DNA of 14,796 nucleotides from Pseudomonadota bacterium (GTDB lineage Bacteria; Pseudomonadota; Alphaproteobacteria; Rhizobiales; Xanthobacteraceae): the NCBI GenBank assembly GCA_023392205.1, contig JAEVZN010000474.1, positions 1 through 14,796 of the forward strand, given 5' to 3'. Below, piece by piece: positions 1-7,071 of this stretch (its first letter is position 1; each line of letters opens with the position of its first letter). The translations under genes were made by a program, and so were the position numbers. The notes under the pieces were generated by a model. That model ran no database searches. It was not told the origin of the DNA and worked only from the letters and a program-made list of their open reading frames with translations.

Positions 1-40
1 ATATTGCCGGCGTGAGAGCGACAAGACCCGAATTCTGCAA

Positions 41-721
41 TTGTCCGACGTATCGAAGACCTTCACCATGCATCTGCAGGGCGGTATCCAGCTTCCTGTC
101 GTGAGACGCGTCGGGTTTACGGTGCATCCGGGCGAATGCGTGGTGCTGGCCGGTCCGTCCGGTGCGGGAAAGTCGTCGATCCTGAAGATGATATTCGGAA
201 GCTATCGTTGCGACGCCGGATCGATCAGGCTTATGCATGAGGGCAGCGCCGTGGAATTGGCCGCTGCGCCGCCGCGGGATATTCTGGCGTTGCGCCGCCG
301 TGCGATAGGCTATGTGTCGCAATTCCTGCGCGCGGTCCCGCGTATCCCGGCGGTCGATATCGTTGCCGCACCGCTGGAGGCGGATGGCATCGCGCCGGAC
401 GAAGCGCGGGCGGCGGCCTGCGCGGCGCTCGCACGGCTTAACCTTCCCGAGCGCCTGTGGTCGCTTCCGCCCGCGACATTTTCCGGTGGAGAACAGCAGC
501 GCGTCAATATTGCGCGCGGCTTTCTGCCCGAACGCCCTCTGCTTCTGCTGGACGAGCCCACCGCATCGCTCGATTCGGTGAACCGCGCCGTGGTGGTCGA
601 TCTGATTTGCGAGAAAAAGCGATCCGGAACCGGCATCGTCGCCATCGTGCATGACGACGACGTGCGTTCGGCCATCGCCGACACCATTGTCGATATCAAG
701 ACATTCTCGAAGGCAGCCTGA
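41..721 (+). CDS. phnL: Phosphonate C-P lyase system accessory ATP-binding protein PhnL
   Basis: ABC-type ATPase that associates with the C-P lyase core complex (PhnGHIJ with PhnK) in the cytoplasm; it is not a transporter subunit. Counting from the TTG at 41, all ATPase motifs are present: Walker A GPSGAGKS (residues 38-45), Q-loop YVSQF (Q94), signature FSGGEQQRVNIARGF (from 147), Walker B LLLLDEP (167-173) and H-loop His204. The 226-residue length equals that of E. coli PhnL. The start is uncertain: TTG 41 has no ribosome binding site, and the frame stays open to the left window edge with family-like residues just before it (ILQLSDVSKTF). The true start may be ATT 32, CTG 35 or outside the window. 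The stop lies 2 bases before phnM, so the two are co-translated. The family call is very secure. Confidence 0.95.
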   Translation: MSDVSKTFTMHLQGGIQLPVVRRVGFTVHPGECVVLAGPSGAGKSSILKMIFGSYRCDAGSIRLMHEGSAVELAAAPPRDILALRRRAIGYVSQFLRAVPRIPAVDIVAAPLEADGIAPDEARAAACAALARLNLPERLWSLPPATFSGGEQQRVNIARGFLPERPLLLLDEPTASLDSVNRAVVVDLICEKKRSGTGIVAIVHDDDVRSAIADTIVDIKTFSKAA

Positions 722-723
722 CC

Positions 724-1882
724 ATGACCGACAGCCCGCTCGTCCGCATTCTGACCAACGCCCGCATCGTGCTCGCCGGCCATGTCATCGAGAATGGATG
801 GCTGGCGATCGAGGGAGAAACGATCCACTCTTTCGGTGAAGGCAATCCGTCCGAACGCGGCGAAGACATGGGTGGCGATCTGATCATGCCGGGGCTGGTC
901 GAACTGCATACCGATCACCTGGAAGCGCATTATCTGCCACGCCCGAAAGTGTACTGGAATCCGCTATCGGCCGTGGTGTCCTATGACGGACAGCTTGCGA
1001 CCAGCGGGATCACCACGGTTCTGGATTCGCTGCGGGTCTGGCGCGAGGATTCCAGCGACGATCAGGATGGCGAAGCCATGAAGCTTGCGACCGCCATCTC
1101 TGCCGCGCGGGATGCGAAGCTTCTGCGCGCCGATCATTACCTGCATCTGCGCTGCGAAGTACCCATGCCGGGCGTCGTCAACGAGGCCGCCGGGCTGTTC
1201 TCGCGGCCGGACGTGCGGCTGGCATCGCTCATGGATCACACGCCGGGACAGCGCCAGTTTCGCGACGAGGACAAGCTTCGCACTTATTACCGCGGAAAGA
1301 ATGCGGGGATGAGCGAGAGCGATCTCGACCGCATGTTTGCGACCCGGATCGCCCATCAGGAAGAATACGGACGGAACAATCACCGCTCGCTCGTAGCGAT
1401 GGCGCAGAAGCACGGCACGCCGCTTGCCAGCCATGACGATACCACTCTCGATCATGTCGAGCAGGCGATCGGCGACGGCGTCTCCATCGCCGAGTTTCCG
1501 ACCACGATCGAGGCGGCCGAGGCGCTGCATAAAGCCGGCATCCACGTCATGATGGGCGCGCCCAATCTCGTGCGCGGGGGGTCGCATTTCGGGAAATATC
1601 GCGACTGCGGATCTGGCGCGTAGCGGACTTCTGGATATCCTGTCGTCCGATTATGTGCCTTCGAGCCTGCTGGCCGCCGCCATTGCGATCCCGAACCTCA
1701 TTCCCGAAATGGATCTCCCGAGCGCCATCCGCACCGTTACGACAACGCCTGCCAGGGCCGTAGGCTTCGAGGATCGCGGCGAAATAGCGCCCGGCAAACG
1801 CGCCGACATCATCCGCGTTCATGTCGCGCAGGACGTGCCGGCCGTGCGTGCTGTGTGGCGTGCCGGCGAGCGGGTCGCATGA
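724..1882 (+). pseudogene. phnM: PhnM, alpha-D-ribose 1-methylphosphonate 5-triphosphate diphosphatase, frameshifted
   Basis: PhnM is an amidohydrolase-superfamily enzyme that removes pyrophosphate from ribose 1-phosphonate 5-triphosphate before C-P bond cleavage. The first frame (724-1623) carries the metal-binding motif ELHTDHLEAH (residues 60-69) and runs in register to VRGGSH. It then goes out of frame and stops at 1621-1623. The family pattern resumes one frame over as SGNIATADLARSGLLDILSS and continues to the TGA at 1880-1882. One extra T in 1587-1589 explains everything; removing it gives an intact protein of about 385 residues, the normal family size. The truncated product would lose the late SSDYVP motif, whose Asp is expected to be a metal ligand. 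The TGA overlaps the phnN ATG. Either this is a recent mutation or a sequencing error; I see no slippery site that would rescue it. Confidence 0.88.
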
Positions 1883-2496
1883 CCGGGCAGGCCTGCGAAC
1901 GCGAGGGGGCTTTGGAAAGGATCGGGCCGGGTTGCTTCGTCGCGGTCTGCGGTCCGAGCGGGGCCGGGAAGGATTCGTTGCTGCGACATGCCCGCGCCCT
2001 GCTGCACGGCAACGCGCAGGTTGCCTTCCCGAATCGGACGATTACGCGGATGAGTGATGCCGCCGAGGAGCACGCGACCGCCACGGATGAGGAATTCGAT
2101 CGTCTGCTGGCTTGCGGCGGATTTGCCGTGTCATGGCGCGCCCACGGCCTGCGCTACGGGATCCCGGTATCGATCGATGCCGATATCGGCGCCGGACGCT
2201 GCGTCGTCTGCAATGTATCGCGGACGGTGATCGCCGACCTGCGGGCACGTTATGCGCGGGTGCTGGTTGTCAGCATCACTGCGCCGCAGGATGTGCTGGC
2301 GGCGCGCTTGCGCCAGCGCGGGCGCGATAGCGATGGCAACCTCTCGGATCGCATCGCGCGCTCCGCCATCATCGATCGCGCTATTGATGTCGACCTCGTG
2401 ATCGAGAATACAGGGACGATCGATGAGGGGGCGCGAAAGCTGTGCGATGCGATCGGGAGCCGCCTGCCCGCATATTCCGCGCATGAAGGATCATGA
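1879..2496 (+). CDS. phnN: Ribose 1,5-bisphosphate phosphokinase PhnN
   Basis: Cytoplasmic kinase related to guanylate kinase that makes PRPP from ribose 1,5-bisphosphate, recycling the sugar freed by the C-P lyase pathway. The 205-residue protein opens with a P-loop, VAVCGPSGAGKDS (residues 21-33). The GKDS form of the loop is typical of PhnN. The C-terminal half has an Arg-rich lid-like segment (RLRQRGRDSDGNLSDRI). I chose the ATG at 1879 because it overlaps the phnM stop (ATGA); a GTG at 1855 in the same frame would add 8 residues inside phnM. The end also overlaps the next gene by ATGA. Its expression therefore probably depends on translation through the phnM tail, which the phnM frameshift may disturb. 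Confidence 0.95.
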   Translation: MTGQACEREGALERIGPGCFVAVCGPSGAGKDSLLRHARALLHGNAQVAFPNRTITRMSDAAEEHATATDEEFDRLLACGGFAVSWRAHGLRYGIPVSIDADIGAGRCVVCNVSRTVIADLRARYARVLVVSITAPQDVLAARLRQRGRDSDGNLSDRIARSAIIDRAIDVDLVIENTGTIDEGARKLCDAIGSRLPAYSAHEGS

Positions 2497-3212
2497 GCCA
2501 ATCGACACCTTTGCGCTACGCAATCTATTTCACACCTGAGCCGTCGTCGGCGCTGGCCCGGTTCGGCGCGCGGGTGATCGGATATGATTCCGCGACCGGT
2601 CATGATCTCGCGCAACCGGAATTGAAAACAGTACCGTCCGCCCAGTTATTCGCCGCAACTGAGGCGCCGCGGCGCTATGGCTTTCACGCGACGCTGGTCG
2701 CCCCGTTCACCCTGAGAGAAGGCAACGAGGCGCAATTGCACGAATGCGCCAGGGCATTCTGCTCCCGGACGAAACCTGTTTCGCTTGGCCGGCTGGACCT
2801 GGCAACCTTGTCCGGTTTCATTGCCCTCGTGCCGGGCTCCCCAGATCCGCAGCTGACGGATTTTGCTGCGCGTTGCGTCGAGCATTTCAACCCTCTGCGC
2901 GCGCCACTGAGTGAAAGCGATTTTGCCCGTCGCAACAAGGAACATCTCACGTCGCGTCAACGGGCTTACCTTGAACGCTTCGGGTATCCCTATGTGTTCG
3001 ACGAATTCCGCTTTCACATGACGCTGTCGCATATGTTGCGCGAGACGGAGCGGGACATGCTTCTTGCCGAACTGGCCCGTGCCTATGCGCCAATTGCGGA
3101 CGAGGATCATCGCATCGACGCGATTTCGATCCTGCGACAAAACGGCCCGACTTCCCGCTTCCAGATCCTGGCCCGCTACCCTCTGTCCGGTGGAAATACG
3201 ACAGGCGGATGA
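2493..3212 (+). CDS. DUF1045 family phosphonate metabolism protein, 2H phosphoesterase-like
   Basis: A 239-residue protein of the DUF1045 family, often annotated only as a putative phosphonate metabolism protein and found inside phn operons. It has two His-x-Thr motifs, FHATLVAPF (His65-Thr67) and FHMTLSHM (His175-Thr177), spaced as in two-histidine (2H) phosphoesterases, which act on cyclic or 2'-5' phosphodiesters. This suggests, as inference, that it opens or processes the 5-phosphoribosyl 1,2-cyclic phosphate made by C-P lyase, a job done by PhnP in E. coli; no phnP is visible here. The ATG overlaps the phnN stop (ATGA), so it belongs to the same translational unit. The stop lies inside a nested inverted repeat. 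The family assignment is firm, the reaction is not. Confidence 0.9.
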   Translation: MSQSTPLRYAIYFTPEPSSALARFGARVIGYDSATGHDLAQPELKTVPSAQLFAATEAPRRYGFHATLVAPFTLREGNEAQLHECARAFCSRTKPVSLGRLDLATLSGFIALVPGSPDPQLTDFAARCVEHFNPLRAPLSESDFARRNKEHLTSRQRAYLERFGYPYVFDEFRFHMTLSHMLRETERDMLLAELARAYAPIADEDHRIDAISILRQNGPTSRFQILARYPLSGGNTTGG

Positions 3213-3252
3213 CGCCAATGCGGGAGCGAATCCGCACCATGATTTCCACCGG
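3187..3252. other. Nested inverted repeat spanning the DUF1045 stop codon
   Basis: CCGGTGGAAAT (3187-3197) and ATTTCCACCGG (3242-3252) are a perfect 11-base inverted repeat. Nested inside is a second perfect pair, GCGGAT (3205-3210) and ATCCGC (3230-3235), with nearly equal gaps of 7 and 6 bases on the two sides. The DUF1045 stop codon sits in the middle. In RNA this would fold as a two-storey hairpin. No T tract follows directly (the nearest run is at 3276-3281), so it is not a classical intrinsic terminator. A role in mRNA processing or attenuation between the enzyme and transporter genes is inference. Confidence 0.6.
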
Positions 3253-3268
3253 CTGCGTGACTCGGTCG

Positions 3269-3297
3269 ATGACGCTTTTTTGACAGTGTGACGACAG
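3269..3297 (-). promoter_or_regulatory. Pho-box-like array, three 11-base-spaced repeats
   Basis: On the - strand the segment reads CTGTCGT-CACA-CTGTCAA, then AAAA-GCGTCAT, that is three 7-base units with 4-base spacers. Compared with the PhoB half-site CTGTCAT they match at 6, 6 and 5 of 7 positions. Tandem CTGTCAT units at 11-base spacing are the known PhoB binding pattern, and phosphonate uptake is a classical Pho regulon function. The units point away from phnC, which is unusual, since Pho boxes normally face the promoter they activate. Binding is inferred, not shown. Confidence 0.45.
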
Positions 3298-3334
3298 GCC
3301 GCCTGCCAGCGCGGCTGCAAAACTGCGCTAACAA

Positions 3335-3346
3335 CTTGTGCACAAG
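3335..3346. promoter_or_regulatory. Perfect 12-base palindrome upstream of phnC
   Basis: CTTGTGCACAAG is a perfect palindrome with no central spacer, 82 bases upstream of the phnC start and between the two Pho-box-like sites. It could be the operator of a dimeric regulator. I cannot name the regulator; no regulator gene lies in this part of the window. Confidence 0.35.
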
Positions 3347-3367
3347 CAAAAATTTCCGCCAGCGTCA

Positions 3368-3385
3368 TTGTCACATGACTGTCGG
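3368..3385 (+). promoter_or_regulatory. Candidate Pho box in front of phnC
   Basis: TTGTCAC-ATGA-CTGTCGG is two PhoB-like half-sites, each 5 of 7 to CTGTCAT, with the canonical 4-base spacer, in the same orientation as phnC. It ends 43 bases before the ATG, a position where it could stand in for a -35 element; the -10 region that would follow (near 3395) is weak. The match is modest, but the place and orientation fit phosphate-starvation control of the importer genes. Confidence 0.45.
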
Positions 3386-3428
3386 CTGGCTCGGTTACGC
3401 CGGGACAAACAGGAAGGCGGAGGTCCCG

Positions 3429-4247
3429 ATGCTTGTCCTCGACGGAGTGTCGCGCCGCTTCGGTGCGCTGGCGGCAGTATCCGATGTGTCGCTCGAAATA
3501 AAACCCGGCAGCTTTGTCGGTGTGATCGGAAGATCCGGTGCAGGCAAGTCGACCCTGCTGCGGACGGTGAACCGGCTGATCGACCCGTCCAGCGGGCGCA
3601 TTGTCTTCAATGGTGTCGACGTTACGACGCTGCGTGGTGCCGCGCTCAGAAATTGGCGGGCGCAGGCCGCGATGATCTTTCAGCAATTCAATCTCGTGCC
3701 GCGCCTCGACGTGCTGACCAATGTCCTGCTCGGCGGTATCAGCCGGCGGCCGACGATGCTGTCGCTGCTGGGGCGGTTTACGGACGCCCAGCGCGCGCTT
3801 GCCGTTGAGGCGCTGGAGCGCCTTGACCTGATGGCGCATGCCTTTCAGCGTGCCGGAACGCTCTCGGGTGGACAGCAGCAACGTGTAGCAATCGCGCGTG
3901 CCCTGATGCAGCGCCCATCTTTGCTGCTCGCCGACGAGCCGATTGCTTCGCTCGATCCGCGCAACGCGGCGCGCGTCATGGAATCGCTGAAGACCATCAA
4001 TCGCGAAGACGGCATCACGGTCCTTTGCAATCTCCACACGATTGATGCGGCACGACAATTCTCGGACCGGATCATCGGGATGGCGAAAGGCCGGGTGGTA
4101 TTCGACGGTCCGCCCGACGACCTGACATCCGCGACCATGCGCGAGATCTATCAGATCGGTGATGAAGAAGCGGACATCGCCGAAGATATGACGTCGACCA
4201 CTGGCTGGCTCAACCTTGCACCGGCATTGGCGCCGATGCCCGCCTGA
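3429..4247 (+). CDS. phnC: Phosphonate ABC transporter, ATP-binding protein PhnC
   Basis: ATPase subunit that powers import of phosphonates through PhnD and PhnE at the inner membrane. The 272-residue protein has Walker A GRSGAGKS (residues 34-41), Q-loop FQQF (84-87), signature [15 protein letters not shown] (145-159), Walker B LLLADEP (165-171) with the PhnC-typical DEPIASLDP, and the switch His203 (NLHT). I chose the ATG at 3429 because it has a good ribosome binding site (GGAGG, 3419-3423) and starts the protein as in the family; the frame is open further upstream to 3288 but with non-family sequence. A 216-base gap from DUF1045, with candidate Pho boxes, suggests a promoter of its own. 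A perfect hairpin covers the stop codon. Confidence 0.96.
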   Translation: MLVLDGVSRRFGALAAVSDVSLEIKPGSFVGVIGRSGAGKSTLLRTVNRLIDPSSGRIVFNGVDVTTLRGAALRNWRAQAAMIFQQFNLVPRLDVLTNVLLGGISRRPTMLSLLGRFTDAQRALAVEALERLDLMAHAFQRAGTLSGGQQQRVAIARALMQRPSLLLADEPIASLDPRNAARVMESLKTINREDGITVLCNLHTIDAARQFSDRIIGMAKGRVVFDGPPDDLTSATMREIYQIGDEEADIAEDMTSTTGWLNLAPALAPMPA

Positions 4248-4257
4248 GCCGGTGCAA
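4216..4257. other. Inverted repeat over the phnC stop codon
   Basis: TTGCACCGGC (4216-4225) and GCCGGTGCAA (4248-4257) form a perfect 10-base stem with a 22-base loop. The phnC stop codon (4245-4247) sits in the loop and the phnD start is 44 bases downstream. There is no T tract, so termination is unlikely. Intercistronic hairpins next to the binding-protein gene of ABC operons often stabilise mRNA segments; that role here is inference. Confidence 0.55.
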
Positions 4258-4300
4258 CAAAACAAGCTGAATTCGTCTTTCTCTGACCATGGGGATCACC

Positions 4301-5221
4301 ATGTCTTCGCTCGCAAATGCCCTTAAACTCACTCTGGCCACCGCACTTTGTGCGACCGTCATGGCTTCACCTGCATCCGCCGACTGGCGTGAGAAATTCA
4401 AAACGATCAAGATCGGCTCGGTCACGGTCGAGAATCAGGCGGCAACTGTCACTCGTTACAAACCGTTCGTCGAATACATGGAGAAGAAACTCGGCGTGAA
4501 GGTCGAGATTTTCACCGCGTCGGACTATGCGGGCATTGTGCAGGCCTTGTCGGGTGGACAGATCCACCTTGCCCGTCTCGGCGGCGCGGCCTATGCCGCA
4601 GGCTTCATCGACAGTGAAGGTGGCATCGAGCCGCTGGTGATGAACGTGGAGCCGAATGGCGGCAAGGGCTATCATTCGGTCCTGATCGTCAAGGCGGACA
4701 GCCCCTACAAGTCGATCGAGGATCTCAAGGGCAAAAGCCTCGCCTGGGCGGATGCCAATTCCACGTCTGGATATCTGGTGCCGAATGCCGCGCTTCGTGA
4801 TGCAGGTGTCGATCCGCAGAAGCATTTCAGCCGCACGGTGTTTTCCGGCGGGCATGAACAGAGCGTCCTCGGCGTATTGAAGGGCAATTTCGACAGCGCC
4901 TTCACCTGGACCTCGCCCGGCCATCAGTCCGGCCAGTTCCGCATCATGATGGATCGTGGAATGCTGAAGCTGGACGACATCCGTATTGTCTGGGAATCCC
5001 CGCTGATCGCCAATCCGCTGTGGGCGGTTTCGAAGAGCATCCCGGCCGATATGCGCAAGGATCTGCTCGATATGTTCGTCAACCTCGCCAAGGACGACAT
5101 GGCGATGGCGGAGGCGGCCGCTCAGGGCAAGACCAGCGGCTTCGAACCGGTCGGCCACGAGACTTACAAGACCTTCGTCACCATCGCGGAAGACCAGCGC
5201 AAGTCGCGCCGGAGACAGTAA
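4301..5221 (+). CDS. phnD: Phosphonate ABC transporter, substrate-binding protein PhnD
   Basis: Periplasmic binding protein that captures phosphonates and delivers them to the PhnE permease. From the ATG at 4301 it has 306 residues with a clear signal peptide: a hydrophobic core (about residues 8-22), then SPASA and DW, giving likely cleavage after Ala27. The body has family hallmarks such as TVENQAATVTRYKPF, the loop RLGGAAYA and the SGGHEQSV region. An upstream ATG at 4289 would add four residues but has no ribosome binding site; GGGGAT before 4301 favours the later start. It follows phnC by 53 bases, after the hairpin covering the phnC stop. A shorter hairpin follows its own stop. The ligand (inorganic phosphate, 2-aminoethylphosphonate or alkylphosphonates) cannot be read from the sequence. 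Confidence 0.95.
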   Translation: MSSLANALKLTLATALCATVMASPASADWREKFKTIKIGSVTVENQAATVTRYKPFVEYMEKKLGVKVEIFTASDYAGIVQALSGGQIHLARLGGAAYAAGFIDSEGGIEPLVMNVEPNGGKGYHSVLIVKADSPYKSIEDLKGKSLAWADANSTSGYLVPNAALRDAGVDPQKHFSRTVFSGGHEQSVLGVLKGNFDSAFTWTSPGHQSGQFRIMMDRGMLKLDDIRIVWESPLIANPLWAVSKSIPADMRKDLLDMFVNLAKDDMAMAEAAAQGKTSGFEPVGHETYKTFVTIAEDQRKSRRRQ

Positions 5222-5222
5222 T

Positions 5223-5238
5223 GTGCGTCCGCGCGCAC
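5223..5238. other. Short hairpin just after phnD
   Basis: GTGCG (5223-5227) and CGCAC (5234-5238) pair across a 6-base loop, starting 1 base after the phnD stop. Together with the hairpin before phnD it brackets the binding-protein gene. The stem is short and GC-rich by composition, so it may be chance. The remaining 82 bases up to phnE1 hold no gene or clear promoter that I can see. Confidence 0.3.
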
Positions 5239-5320
5239 TGATTGCGATGAATTCCCATGGCAACGGCTCGTCTCTCCGGAGGCGGGCCGTCAGCGACAAG
5301 TCCTGCGCTCATTCCAGCCT

Positions 5321-6217
5321 GTGTCGATGCGGATGACTTCTTCAAGTCCCGGCGCTGTTACGGTAGACGTACCCGCCTTCGACCGACAGTTCTTTGCGCT
5401 GCGTCGCCAGCGACGATTCCAGACCATCATCGGGATTGCGATCTTCGCTATTATCTTCGTTGCCTCTGCGATTATCGGCAAGTTCAGCCCGACGGCCCTG
5501 ATCGAGGGTGCGCCGAAGCTCGGCGACTACATCCTGCGGACGTTTCCCGTGCTGCGTCTGACAAGCCTCGGTGCCGATATCGGCGAATGGTTCTATGGCA
5601 TTCGCAGATGGCTCGATCTGCTGCTTGAAACCGTTTTGATGGCCTATCTGGCAACCCTGCTGGGGTCGCTGGCGGCACTTGCCCTGTGCTTCAATGCGTC
5701 ACGAAATCTTACCCCCTATTCCTGGACCTATCACGCCGCGCGGCGCGCCGCGGAATTCTTCCGCACGGTGCCAGATTTGGTGTTCGCATTGATCTTTGTG
5801 TTTGCCTTCGGTCTGGGTCCGCTGCCGGGCATTCTGGCGATGGCGCTGCATTCCTTCGGCGCAAATGCCAAGCTCTTTGCCGAGGCCAACGAGAATATCG
5901 ACATGGGGCCGGTGGAGGGGCTGCGCGCAGCCGGCGCCAATTGGGTGCAGACGATGTGGTTTGCCGTGCTGCCGCAGGTGCTGCCGAATTACGCGTCCTA
6001 TGTGCTGTGGCGGTTCGAGATCAATGTGCGCACTGCTGCTGTGCTGGGCTTTGTCGGCGCCGGTGGCATTGGGATGGAACTGATGACCGCTGTCCGCTCG
6101 CTCTATTATGAAGACATCAGCGCCATCCTCATTCTGATCGTCGTGACCGTGATGCTGATCGATCTCGGCTGCGAGAAGGTCCGCCATATGCTGATCGGGC
6201 GGGAGACATTCGAATGA
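5321..6217 (+). CDS. phnE: Phosphonate ABC transporter permease PhnE (first copy)
   Basis: Inner-membrane channel subunit of the phosphonate importer. The 298-residue protein has an N-terminal cytoplasmic stretch, a first membrane segment at about residues 35-53, further ones near 104-123, 152-171 and 265-282, and the permease coupling loop EGLRAAGANWVQT (199-211), followed by VLPQVLP, through which it contacts PhnC. The GFVGAGGIGMEL motif (243-254) is typical of PhnE. The start is unclear: GTG 5321, ATG 5327 and ATG 5333 are all in frame and none has a good ribosome binding site. The stop overlaps the second permease gene by ATGA. Two adjacent PhnE genes are common in rhizobial phn loci and probably form a heterodimer. 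Confidence 0.93.
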   Translation: MSMRMTSSSPGAVTVDVPAFDRQFFALRRQRRFQTIIGIAIFAIIFVASAIIGKFSPTALIEGAPKLGDYILRTFPVLRLTSLGADIGEWFYGIRRWLDLLLETVLMAYLATLLGSLAALALCFNASRNLTPYSWTYHAARRAAEFFRTVPDLVFALIFVFAFGLGPLPGILAMALHSFGANAKLFAEANENIDMGPVEGLRAAGANWVQTMWFAVLPQVLPNYASYVLWRFEINVRTAAVLGFVGAGGIGMELMTAVRSLYYEDISAILILIVVTVMLIDLGCEKVRHMLIGRETFE

Positions 6218-7056
6218 GGTCGCAACCGATGAGCCCGCAGCGGATCGCGGAGTTGCGCCGGCAACACCCGTTGGCTTTCCGGCGTCCGCTCGACGAGCGG
6301 CTGATGATCTTCGCAATCTGGGCGGGCTTTGCCGTGCTCACCGGATATTGTCTGTGGCGGTTCGGCTTCTCTCCGGCGCGGCTGTGGTCCGGGCTCGGCG
6401 AACTCGGCGTAATCGTCGCGCAGCTTTTCCCGCCTGCAACGGGCGAACATCCGAAGGAGATTTTCGCGGCGCTGCTCGAGACGCTGGCAATGGCATTTCT
6501 CGGGACCACATTTGCCGCGATCATGGCGTTTCCGCTGGCTTTCCTTGCGGCGAAAAACACCTTTCCCTTCGGACTGGCCCGGTTCGGCGTCCGGCGCTTC
6601 ATGGATGTTCTGCGCGGCATCGACCAGTTGATCTGGGCACTGATCTTTGTGCGGGCGGTGGGGCTAGGGCCTCTGGCCGGCATCATGGCGATCACGATTT
6701 CCGATACCGGCACGCTGGCGAAATTGTTTTCGGAATCCATCGAGAATACGGAGAAGAAGGCCGCCGAGGGGCTGAAGGCGGCCGGCGCCAGCAACGTGCA
6801 GACGCTGCGTTTCGCTGTTTTGCCGCAGGTCGTGCCGATGTTTCTCTCAAGCACGCTTTACATGTTCGAATCCAATGTCCGCTCGGCCACCATATTGGGG
6901 ATCGTCGGCGCGGGCGGGATCGGCTTTCAATTGTCCGACCGTATTCGCGCGCATCATTGGGAAGAAGCGTGCTTTATCCTGATATTGATCCTGATCACGG
7001 TGGCGATCATCGACTGGATCTCCAAAAACCTGCGGATGCTGCTGATCGGCCGCTAA
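6214..7056 (+). CDS. phnE: Phosphonate ABC transporter permease PhnE (second copy)
   Basis: Second membrane subunit, 280 residues, related to but clearly different from the first copy. It has a hydrophobic segment at about residues 31-49, others near 93-112, 138-160 and 252-268, the coupling loop EGLKAAGASNVQTLRF (185-200) followed by VLPQVVP, and the GIVGAGGIGFQL motif (229-240). The ATG overlaps the stop of the first permease (ATGA), so the two are translationally coupled and likely pair in one importer with PhnC and PhnD. It is the last phn gene in the window and ends only 15 bases from the convergent repair gene. No terminator is visible in that gap. Confidence 0.95.
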   Translation: MRSQPMSPQRIAELRRQHPLAFRRPLDERLMIFAIWAGFAVLTGYCLWRFGFSPARLWSGLGELGVIVAQLFPPATGEHPKEIFAALLETLAMAFLGTTFAAIMAFPLAFLAAKNTFPFGLARFGVRRFMDVLRGIDQLIWALIFVRAVGLGPLAGIMAITISDTGTLAKLFSESIENTEKKAAEGLKAAGASNVQTLRFAVLPQVVPMFLSSTLYMFESNVRSATILGIVGAGGIGFQLSDRIRAHHWEEACFILILILITVAIIDWISKNLRMLLIGR

Positions 7057-7071
7057 GGGCTTATGTGCGGC

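Noticed and set aside
1576..1590. Programmed frameshifting as the explanation for split phnM
   Set aside because: The GGGGGG run is the only slippery-looking spot, but a shift there would turn the conserved SH of GGSHSGN into RI. The change fits an extra T at 1587-1589, where no tRNA re-pairing is plausible.
2646..4265. Open frame of 539 codons on the - strand opposite DUF1045 and phnC
   Set aside because: It lies fully against two well-recognised genes, has no family features and a low-complexity Arg-rich composition; it is a shadow frame in GC-rich DNA.
4367..5299. 310-codon - strand frame opposite phnD
   Set aside because: It overlaps a clear binding-protein gene and has no motif of its own.
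5257..5628. 123-codon frame overlapping the start of phnE
   Set aside because: It is out of frame with phnE, which has full permease features; the peptide is Arg/Cys-rich and resembles no family.
7057..7071. Bidirectional terminator between phnE and the convergent udgX gene
   Set aside because: The gap is only 15 bases with no stem and no T tract.
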